From Singulisphaera sp. (GTDB taxonomy: Bacteria > Planctomycetota > Planctomycetia > Isosphaerales > Isosphaeraceae), in NCBI GenBank assembly GCA_027451445.1, contig DAIDJG010000350.1, positions 1 through 42,945 on the forward strand: a stretch of DNA of 42,945 nt. Reading direction: 5' to 3'. Made by a program: the position numbers and the translations under genes. The notes beneath the pieces were generated by a model. That model searched no databases, had not been told where the DNA came from, and was given only the letters and a program-made list of their open reading frames with translations. Shown here piece by piece: positions 5,951 to 13,590 of the stretch; the first letter of the stretch is position 1, and each line of letters starts with the position of its first letter.

Positions 5951-8923
5951 ATGAGTACGCGATGGGATTTGATCCGACGCTCCCGATGGGCCGGCGCACT
6001 CATGGCCCTGGCTATTCTTGGGCTCGCCGCGCACGTCCAGGCGGACGATGACGGCACCATGCGCGCGAGCGTTGCGGGAACGGTCGTCGACGAGGCCGGT
6101 AAGCCGGTCGCCGCGGTCCGAGTCTCGACGGAGACCTGGGAACCGGTCGCGACGGTGACCACGGCCTCGGACGGCACCTTTCGGGTGAGCCTTCCGACCA
6201 ACCAGGGGTCGCGGGTCTACGCAACACTTGTCGCACGCTCAGACGACGGCCGCCGCGGCGTAAAGGTGATTTCATCGGAAGCCGCGAAGCCCGAGCCCGT
6301 CTCGATCGTCGTGAAGCCGGCCCGGCCGCTCCAGGTGCTCGTCGTCGATGGCGCCGGCCAGCCCATTGCCGGCGCGGAGACCCATGTCCTCTTCAATTTC
6401 GGGCAGGTCGCATCGGGACAGACCGACGCCGCGGGCCAGTGGTCGGCCGACGTGCCGGCCGATTTGGCGACCGCGTGGCGTGTCTACGCGCTCAAGTCGA
6501 AGGTCGGCTTCGACTATGCGCAGGCCGAACGGGCTCGAGGCTCGGCCGAGCCGCCCCTGGCGTTGCCGGACCGGCTCACGCTCACGCTGGACGTTGCCCG
6601 GCCGCCGCTGCGCATCAAGACCGTCGATCAGGAAGGAAAGCCGCTCGCCGGCGTTGAGGTTGGCCCGTGGCTGATCCAGAAGCCCGGCCATGACGGCCAG
6701 ATGAACGGGATCAGCGCGGCCTTCCCCAGGACCGATGCCGCCGGCGTCGCCACGATCGACTGGCTGCCGGCTCGGGTCGAGGGCAAGCTCTCCATCGTCT
6801 CGTACTCACCCAAGGGATACTACGCTCCCGACCACGCCACCTGGATCGATGCGGATCCGCCCGTCGACGAGGTGGTCTTGACCTTGCTCCCGCTCGAACG
6901 ACTTTCCGGGCGGGTGACCACAGGTGAACGAAGACCCGCGGCCGGCGCAACCGTGCGTGTGGAGGGCCAGGGCGCCGTACAAAACGGCTACCGCGGCGAA
7001 ACGCGCACCGACGCCAACGGGCGCTTCCAACTCAATGTCCACAGCGAGCAGGCGTACATCCTCACCGCCTCGAAAGACGATCTCGCTGCCCCGTACCGGT
7101 CGGGCGTGGTGGTGCGCACCGGCAAGCCGGTCGACGGGGTCGACCTGGTCCTCGGACCGGGCACGCGACTCAAAGGCCGGGTGACCGTGGGCAAGGGACA
7201 TACTCCCGCTGCTCAGGTCGGCATTGCGGCCGTCATCGACAAGGGGACCGTTCCGCCTGAGCTCAAGCGCGAGGGCGAACGGAACTATCATCATCCGATG
7301 ACCCTCTGGACGTGGACCCAGACCGACTCGGACGGCCGCTACGAGTTTCTCCTCGGGCCGGGCGAATACAGGGTTCAGGGCCCGCCGCACGTTGAGCCGA
7401 TCAAGCTGACGATTCCGGCCGACAATCCCCCGCGGGAACTCGTGCGCGACTTCAGCATGCCCCGGGCCGAGCGCGGGCCGTTCGCGATAACGGTCGTCGA
7501 TGAGTCCGGCAAGCCCGTCGCGAATGCCGAGGTCGACGGCGCGTACCACGCGATGAGCAGTTATTTCACCCGCGTCGTGACCAATGCGCAAGGGACGATC
7601 CGCCTCGAGCGCTCGCTCGATCCGCTCTTCCTCGTCGCCAGTACGCCCGAGCGTACCCTCGTCGGTACCTCGCACGTCAACGAGGAGGCGACCGAGGCGA
7701 AGGTCGTCGTGAAGACCGCGGCCAGCGCCTCGGGGCGGCTCGTCGACCCTCAGGGGAATCCCATCGTGCGACAGAAACTCACTTATGGAATTCGCGTTCA
7801 ACTGGGCCCCAATCAAAGCGGTCCATTCTCCTATCATTTCGGCGGTACACTTGTCACGGATGCCGCGGGCGAATTCCAGCTCAATGGGCTCCTCGTCGGT
7901 GAGTCGTACAGTCTCCAGGTGTACCACGAGGCCGACGGTCGCATCTCCGTCGCGAAAACTCCGGTTCAGCCGGCCGAACCAGGCCGGCTCGCGCTGGGCG
8001 ATGTGGCCATCGATCTGAGTCGACCGAAGCCCTACGTGCCGCCCACGCCCGTCGATCGCACGAAAGAGGCGTTCGCCGCTCGGAAAGAGAAGACGCCGCG
8101 CGAGAAGCTCGATTACACCCTCACCGAGGCCCGGCGCGAGTACACGCGGCCGCTCCTCCTGTTCGGCAACCCGAAGGACCCGGCCTGCGTCGAGCTCTTC
8201 CGGCTGTTCAACGAGCGGTCGAACGACGATCGCGCCAGCGACCAGACGCCGGCCGACCTGCGCTGGGAGTTTGAGCTGGCCGCGCTCGACTCCGGCCTCG
8301 CGGGCGTGCAGGCCCTGGCGAAGGACCTCGGCATCACACCGGACCGCGGCGAACCGCCCTATCTCGCCGTCCTCTCGAACGAAGGAAAGCTCGCCGCGAC
8401 CTACCCGCTTCGCGTCGGCCCGGACAAGAAACTCGACCCCCGTGCACTCTCGGCCTTCCTGCTCGAACACAAGCTCGCGACACGTGACGCCCAGGCGATG
8501 TTGTCCGAGGGCCTCGTGCAAGCGAAGGAAGGGGACCGGCGTGTGTTTTTGATCATGTCGGCCTCGTGGTGCGGCCCTTGCCGGCTGCTCGCACGGTTCC
8601 TCACCGCCAACAAGCCTGAACTGGGGCGGCATTACGTGTTCGTGAAGCTCGACGTCAGTCGCGACGCCCGCGCGCAGGAACTCTGCGATCGGTATGAAGG
8701 CAAGGACGCGTCCAACGGCATTCCGTGGTACGTGATCCTGGACGCGGCCGGCAAGCCGCTGATCACGTCGAACGCGAAGGAGAAGGAAGAGTACGGGTCG
8801 AGCAACATCGGGTTCCCGTCCTCGAAGTCGGGGATCGATCACTTCATGTCGATGCTCCGCGAGACCGCGCCGAGGCTTTCCGAACAGGTGCTGGCGTCCT
8901 TGCGCAAGGAGTTGGAGAAGTGA
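5951..8923 (+). CDS. Secreted multidomain protein: carboxypeptidase regulatory-like repeats plus C-terminal thioredoxin module
   Basis: A 990-residue protein starting at an ATG preceded by GGAGG. A signal peptide spans about residues 1-32, ending LGLAAHVQA. From about 37 to 700 there are at least six beta-sandwich units of the carboxypeptidase regulatory-like type. Each begins with a strand such as VAGTVVDEAGKPVAAVRV, LQVLVVDGAGQPIAGAE or FAITVVDESGKPVANAE and carries a T-D-A-x-G-x-F/W turn. Residues about 715-845 look like a thioredoxin fold without the CxxC pair. Residues about 850-985 hold an intact thioredoxin motif SASWCGPCRLL, Cys874 and Cys877, with the cis-proline region GIPW. The likely location is the periplasm, with a disulfide or redox role. 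The substrate is unknown. It ends 294 bases before the DUF1501 gene. Confidence 0.85.
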   Translation: MSTRWDLIRRSRWAGALMALAILGLAAHVQADDDGTMRASVAGTVVDEAGKPVAAVRVSTETWEPVATVTTASDGTFRVSLPTNQGSRVYATLVARSDDGRRGVKVISSEAAKPEPVSIVVKPARPLQVLVVDGAGQPIAGAETHVLFNFGQVASGQTDAAGQWSADVPADLATAWRVYALKSKVGFDYAQAERARGSAEPPLALPDRLTLTLDVARPPLRIKTVDQEGKPLAGVEVGPWLIQKPGHDGQMNGISAAFPRTDAAGVATIDWLPARVEGKLSIVSYSPKGYYAPDHATWIDADPPVDEVVLTLLPLERLSGRVTTGERRPAAGATVRVEGQGAVQNGYRGETRTDANGRFQLNVHSEQAYILTASKDDLAAPYRSGVVVRTGKPVDGVDLVLGPGTRLKGRVTVGKGHTPAAQVGIAAVIDKGTVPPELKREGERNYHHPMTLWTWTQTDSDGRYEFLLGPGEYRVQGPPHVEPIKLTIPADNPPRELVRDFSMPRAERGPFAITVVDESGKPVANAEVDGAYHAMSSYFTRVVTNAQGTIRLERSLDPLFLVASTPERTLVGTSHVNEEATEAKVVVKTAASASGRLVDPQGNPIVRQKLTYGIRVQLGPNQSGPFSYHFGGTLVTDAAGEFQLNGLLVGESYSLQVYHEADGRISVAKTPVQPAEPGRLALGDVAIDLSRPKPYVPPTPVDRTKEAFAARKEKTPREKLDYTLTEARREYTRPLLLFGNPKDPACVELFRLFNERSNDDRASDQTPADLRWEFELAALDSGLAGVQALAKDLGITPDRGEPPYLAVLSNEGKLAATYPLRVGPDKKLDPRALSAFLLEHKLATRDAQAMLSEGLVQAKEGDRRVFLIMSASWCGPCRLLARFLTANKPELGRHYVFVKLDVSRDARAQELCDRYEGKDASNGIPWYVILDAAGKPLITSNAKEKEEYGSSNIGFPSSKSGIDHFMSMLRETAPRLSEQVLASLRKELEK

Positions 8924-9217
8924 GCGGAGAAGGTGCCTGCGAAGCGCCGGTCCGCGCTGACCGCCGGTCGCCGTTCCGCGATCGCATCAGCCTGCGCCCT
9001 GCTTTCCGCGGACAAAGTTCTAGTGCATCGTGGCCGAAACCGGTATCGTAGTGGGGACGGAATCCCCGGTACGTACCCGCCTGCCTCCCCGAATCTCCCA
9101 CAGTGTCCGTCCTCGGCACACCCCGTTTGGGTCTGTTCGACCGGACCGTTGAGCACCGAAGAGGATGGGGCGGACCTTCATCGGGTCATGCCAACGAGGT
9201 CGAACAGGAGTTTCCCC

Positions 9218-10594
9218 ATGCTCACGTTCACTGGCGAAGGGCGGACGTCGACTTGCAACGGCGTGACCCGGCGCGATTTCTTGCAGGCGGGCGCATTGGG
9301 TGCCCTTGGTTTCGGCCTCCCTCAGTGGTTCGCGGCCCAGGCGGCCGGAGCGGTGAAGCCGGCGGCGAATGAGCGGGCGTGCATCATGATCTTCAACCTC
9401 GGCGCTCCGAGCAACATGGACCTCTGGGACATGAAGCCCGACGCCCCCGCCGAGGTGCGCGGGCCATTCAAGCCGATCGCGACCAAGGCACCCGCGATCC
9501 AGGTGTCGGAGATCCTGCCCCGGCTGGCCACGATCGCCGACAAGGTATCGCTCGTGCGGTCGTGCCACCACAGTGGCGCGGCGGTGCATGACGCGGGCTG
9601 GCAGATGATGCAGACGGGCCGGCTCTTCAGCGGCGGGGTTAACACACCGCACATCGGCTCGGTCGTCGACTACCTCGAAGGCCGGAAGACTGACCTCCCG
9701 CCGTTCGTTGTTCTCCCCGAGCTTATGGGGCGAGGCGGTGGCAACCTGCCGAACGGCCAGGCTGGTGGGTTCCTGGGCAAGGCGCACGACCCGTTTACCC
9801 TCAACGCCGATCCCTCGCAACCCAATTTCCGCGTGCCCGACCTGCTCCCGCCCAAGGAGATCGGCAGCGTCCGCCTCGACCGCCGCCGCAAGATCCGCGA
9901 GCTGGTGGACGACGCCGTGTCGACCTTCGAGGCCTCCGAAAACGCCGCGCTCCTGGACGGCAACTTCCAGTCGGCGTTCCGGCTGATGACGAGTACCCAG
10001 GCACGCGAAGCGTTCGACCTCTCGAAGGAAGAATCGGCGACGCGCGAACGCTACGGGATGACCCGCTTCGGCCAGTGCTGCCTGCTGGCACGCCGTCTGG
10101 TGGAGAGCGGCGTGCGTTTCGTGACGATCAACACCTTCCTGACGGTCTTCGACGAGATCACGTGGGACATTCACGGCTCGAAGCCGTTCACCTCGATCGA
10201 AGGCATGCGCGACATCGTCTGCCCGTTGTACGACAAGGCGTATAGCGCCCTGATCGAGGATCTTTCGCAGCGCGGGATGCTCGACAACACGCTCGTCTGC
10301 AACCTGGCCGAATTCGGTCGGACGCCCCGGGTGAACCCCGCCGGCGGCCGTGACCACTGGCCGCTCTGTTTCACGGTCGGCTTTGCCGGGGGCGGCGTGC
10401 AGGGCGGACGGGTCATTGGAGCCAGTGATCCGATCGGTGCGGTGCCGGCCGACCGGCCCGTTGAGCCGGCCGACGTCGCGGCAACGATCTTCCACAGCCT
10501 TGGGCTGGACCTTGAGACCAAGCTTCCCGGCCCTGCGGGCCGGCCCTTCCCGCTGGTGGATTTCGGCCATCGCGAGATCCGAGAGCTCTTCTGA
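9218..10594 (+). CDS. DUF1501 domain protein, Tat-exported
   Basis: The ATG at 9218 has AGGAG eight bases upstream; the frame is open further upstream but without a ribosome site. The 458-residue product has a twin-arginine signal, TRRDFLQAGALGALGFGLPQ, with Arg18-Arg19, so a folded protein is probably exported by Tat. The rest is DUF1501, a sulfatase/alkaline-phosphatase-like fold: NLGAPSNMDLWDMKP near residue 66, SLVRSCHHSGAAVHDAGW near 110, and a C-terminal region with LAEFGRTPRVN and GRDHW. Members are abundant in planctomycetes, nearly always beside DUF1549/DUF1553 genes, and their activity is not established. That neighbour starts 26 bases downstream, so the two are almost certainly one operon. 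Confidence 0.95.
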   Translation: MLTFTGEGRTSTCNGVTRRDFLQAGALGALGFGLPQWFAAQAAGAVKPAANERACIMIFNLGAPSNMDLWDMKPDAPAEVRGPFKPIATKAPAIQVSEILPRLATIADKVSLVRSCHHSGAAVHDAGWQMMQTGRLFSGGVNTPHIGSVVDYLEGRKTDLPPFVVLPELMGRGGGNLPNGQAGGFLGKAHDPFTLNADPSQPNFRVPDLLPPKEIGSVRLDRRRKIRELVDDAVSTFEASENAALLDGNFQSAFRLMTSTQAREAFDLSKEESATRERYGMTRFGQCCLLARRLVESGVRFVTINTFLTVFDEITWDIHGSKPFTSIEGMRDIVCPLYDKAYSALIEDLSQRGMLDNTLVCNLAEFGRTPRVNPAGGRDHWPLCFTVGFAGGGVQGGRVIGASDPIGAVPADRPVEPADVAATIFHSLGLDLETKLPGPAGRPFPLVDFGHREIRELF

Positions 10595-10620
10595 ATTCCT
10601 AGCCGTCCGAGGTGTCACGC

Positions 10621-13125
10621 ATGAGGATTCGACTCACAATGGCCCTGTCGTGGATCATTGGGGCCTCGTTCGCGATGATGCTCGAAGCCAGGGCGGCTGA
10701 GAGCGTTGCCCTGTTTCCGACCGAATCCAACATCAGCACGCCGCAAAGCCGCCAGCGGTTGATCCTCCAGGAAGTCGAGCGCGGGGAGGTCGGTCGGCAG
10801 GTTGTCTCGGCGATCGAGTGGTCGTCCAGCGATCCGGAAGTGGCCACCGTCGACAACGGAGTGATCACTCCCGTTCACGACGGCCAGGCGACGATCACCG
10901 CGAAATCGGGCGCACAAACGGCGACGGCCAAGGTAACGATCCGCGGCATGACGGCCCCCTTCGCCTGGAGTTTCCGCAACCACGTCGAGCCGGTGCTGGC
11001 GAAGCTGGGGTGTAACTCGGGAGCGTGCCACGGAGCACTTGCGGGTAAGGGCGGCTTCCGGCTCTCGCTGCGGGGCTACGACCCGGCGACGGACTATTTC
11101 AACATGGTCAAGCAGGACCGCGGCCGTCGCGTCGAGTTCGCCGATCCGGGGCGGAGCCTCATTCTGGCGAAACCGTCGGGAGCGATTGCTCACAAGGGAG
11201 GCGTCAAGTTCGCAACGAACTCGCCCGAATACCGGATCCTCTCTGAGTGGGTCGCGGCCGGCGCAAGCCCGCCCACCGAGGCTGATGCCCATGTCGACCG
11301 GCTTGAGATCCTGCCGGTGCGGTCGGTCCAGCACGTCGGTCAGTCGCAGCAGGTGATCGTCCGTGCTCGCTATTCCGATGGTCGAACCGAGGACGTGACG
11401 CGTTGGGTCAAGTGGTCGTCGGCCGACGAGTCGGTGGCTCGCGTCGACGAATCGGGCAAGACCCAGGTGATTGGTCCGGGCGAGGGTGCGATCGTGGCCT
11501 GGTACGCAAGCCGACTGGCGATCGCCCGAGTGACGGTCCCTTACGAGGGCCAGCCGAATGCGGGCGAGCTGGCCGATCGCCGCAAACCGCGGAACTTCAT
11601 CGACGAACACATCGATAAGCAACTCGCGAGGCTGAACCTGCCAGCCTCGTCGGCGTGCACGGATGCGGAGTTTGTCCGGCGAGCGTATGTCGACACGATC
11701 GGCCGGCCGCCGACGTCCGACGAAGCAAAGGCGTTCCTCGCAGATGAAAAACCGGCCAAGCGCGACGCATTGATCGACGCCTTGCTTGCCAAGCCCGAGT
11801 TCAGCGACTACTGGACCTACAAGTGGTCCGACCTGCTCATGCTCAACGGCACGCGGCTGCGTCCCGAGGCGCTCAAAACCTACTACAAGTGGATCCACCA
11901 GCAGGTCGCCGACGGCGTCCCCTGGGACCAGTTCGTACGCTCGATCGTCACCGCCACGGGCGAAAGCGTCGAAAACGGTCCCACCAACTTCTACGCCCTC
12001 AGTCAGTCGCCCGAAGACATGACGGAAAACGTCTGCCAGGCCTTTTTGGGGCTGTCGATCGGCTGCGCGAAGTGTCACAACCACCCGCTCGAAAAATGGA
12101 CCAACGACCAGTACTACGGCATGGCGAGCCTGTTCGCTCGCGTTCGCGCCAAGGGGTGGGGTGGCGAAGGCCGGTCGGGCGACGGCAAGCGGACGCTCTA
12201 CGTGGCCGAGTCGGGCGAACTCGTTCAGCCGCGGACCGGCAAACCCCAGCCGCCCACGCCGCTCGATGCCCAACCACTGGACTTCAACGATCCGGCCGAC
12301 CGTCGGGTGACCCTGGCGAAATGGCTCACCGCGCCCGAGAACCCATACTTCGCCCGCTCGATTTCAAACCGCGTCTGGGCCAACTTCTTCAACGTGGGCC
12401 TGGTCGAAAAAGTCGATGACATGCGGGTCTCCAACCCCTCCAGCAACGACGCCCTGCTCTCCGCGGCGGCCGACTACCTGGTGAAGCAGAAGTTTGATCT
12501 CAAAGCGTTGATGAAAGCCATCCTCCAGTCGAACGCCTATCAGCGCTCGAGCCGGCCCCTGCCGGGGAACCAAGCGGACCGCCGTTTCTACTCGCGCTAT
12601 TACCCCCGGCGCATGATGGCCGAGGTGTTGCACGACACGATCGTCCAGGTGACCGAAGTGCCGACGTTGTTCGACTCGATCGGGTTCCCCGGGGCCGACA
12701 AGCAGAAGACCGATTTCTACCCGCTCGGCACTCGGGCCGTGCAGCTCTACGATGCCGCGGTCGAGAACTACTTCCTCCAGACCTTCGGCCGCAACCAGCG
12801 GCGGATTGTCTGCGAATGTGAGCGGTCGGACGAGCCGACCATGGTCCAGGTGCTGCACCTCTCTAACGGCACCACGCTTAACGAAAAACTGCACGCTCCC
12901 GGTAACCGGCTTCACAAGCTGCTGAAGCTCCGTCGCGAAGGCATGTCGAGCGCGGCGCTCGTTGACGAGATCTACCTCGCGTGCCTCGCGCGCTACCCGA
13001 CAGAGACCGAGCGGCAGCACTTGCTCGATCTGCTCCCACCGTCTGGGACGCCGAGCGAAGCCGAAGTCGTCGAGGATGTCTTCTGGGGCCTCATGAGCAG
13101 CCGTGAATTTCTGTTTAACCATTGA
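10621..13125 (+). CDS. DUF1549/DUF1553 protein with Ig-like (Big2) domains and CxxCH-type motifs
   Basis: The ATG at 10621 is chosen, with GAGG eight bases upstream; a GTG nine bases earlier is possible. The 834-residue protein has a signal peptide ending near EARAA. A Big2 Ig-like domain follows (about 35-115; WSSSDPEVATVDNGVITP). Next is a cytochrome-like segment with LGCNSGACHG (C-x4-CH) and a second Big2 domain (WSSADESVARVDESG). DUF1549 spans about 320-540 and includes GCAKCHNHPLEKW, a classic CxxCH haem-type site. DUF1553 ends the protein (about 560-815; RVTLAKWLTAPENPYFARS). The family pairs with DUF1501 and is presumed to act in the periplasm, perhaps in carbohydrate oxidation. Haem attachment is not proven. 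Confidence 0.95.
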   Translation: MRIRLTMALSWIIGASFAMMLEARAAESVALFPTESNISTPQSRQRLILQEVERGEVGRQVVSAIEWSSSDPEVATVDNGVITPVHDGQATITAKSGAQTATAKVTIRGMTAPFAWSFRNHVEPVLAKLGCNSGACHGALAGKGGFRLSLRGYDPATDYFNMVKQDRGRRVEFADPGRSLILAKPSGAIAHKGGVKFATNSPEYRILSEWVAAGASPPTEADAHVDRLEILPVRSVQHVGQSQQVIVRARYSDGRTEDVTRWVKWSSADESVARVDESGKTQVIGPGEGAIVAWYASRLAIARVTVPYEGQPNAGELADRRKPRNFIDEHIDKQLARLNLPASSACTDAEFVRRAYVDTIGRPPTSDEAKAFLADEKPAKRDALIDALLAKPEFSDYWTYKWSDLLMLNGTRLRPEALKTYYKWIHQQVADGVPWDQFVRSIVTATGESVENGPTNFYALSQSPEDMTENVCQAFLGLSIGCAKCHNHPLEKWTNDQYYGMASLFARVRAKGWGGEGRSGDGKRTLYVAESGELVQPRTGKPQPPTPLDAQPLDFNDPADRRVTLAKWLTAPENPYFARSISNRVWANFFNVGLVEKVDDMRVSNPSSNDALLSAAADYLVKQKFDLKALMKAILQSNAYQRSSRPLPGNQADRRFYSRYYPRRMMAEVLHDTIVQVTEVPTLFDSIGFPGADKQKTDFYPLGTRAVQLYDAAVENYFLQTFGRNQRRIVCECERSDEPTMVQVLHLSNGTTLNEKLHAPGNRLHKLLKLRREGMSSAALVDEIYLACLARYPTETERQHLLDLLPPSGTPSEAEVVEDVFWGLMSSREFLFNH

Positions 13126-13150
13126 GCGGAAGGTCGCTCTTTGGGAATGC

Positions 13151-13530
13151 AAGATGCCAGATGCGAGATGGCAGATGCGAAAAGGGTAACGACACGCTGA
13201 AGGGGACGAATGTCGTTCGTCATTTTGCTAGGGGTTACGCAGTTGGAATCACCATGCCGCCGCGAACAGAGTACCCTCGTTCCCACGCTCCTGCGTGGGA
13301 ATGCCGTCTTGACCGCTCTGCGGTCGCCCCAGCGGTGCGTTTGCTGGGCCAAGCCAGGCGTTGCCAGTACCCGTCGGCGAGACCTGGCGCGGAAGACGAC
13401 GCAGAGCGTCGAAGACGGCATTCCCACGCGGGAGCGTGGGAACGAGGATTTCCGTGTGAGACGCACCAAAACGTCAACTGTGTAACTCCTATTTGCATCT
13501 GCCATCTGCCATTTCGCATCTGCGATTTCC
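13151..13530. repeat. Nested inverted-repeat element between DUF1549/1553 and cytochrome-WD40 genes
   Basis: Three nested sets of inverted arms share a centre near 13360. The outer set, 13151-13190 and 13491-13530, consists of short units like GCAGATGCGA and its complement. The middle set, 13229-13245 (TAGGGGTTACGCAGTTG) and 13475-13491, matches at 15 of 17. The inner set, 13276-13313 and 13408-13446, is 35 bases with one mismatch plus an interrupted extension (GCTCTGCG). It begins CTCGTTCCCACGCTCC. No transposase is encoded; short open frames here only reflect the repeat. It fills the whole gap between the two genes and looks like a non-autonomous mobile element or composite of several. Confidence 0.75.
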
Positions 13531-13590
13531 GCGCAACAACCACCAAGCAGTTTCCCATCCAGAGAGACTTAGATCGAGGGAGAGACCGCG

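Noticed and set aside
6806-8842. 678-codon minus-strand open frame opposite the 990-residue protein
   Set aside because: A high-GC shadow frame: Arg/Glu/Gly-rich, no domain, wholly antisense to a clearly coding gene.
10615-12273. 552-codon minus-strand open frame
   Set aside because: Antisense shadow of the DUF1549/DUF1553 gene with no recognisable motif.
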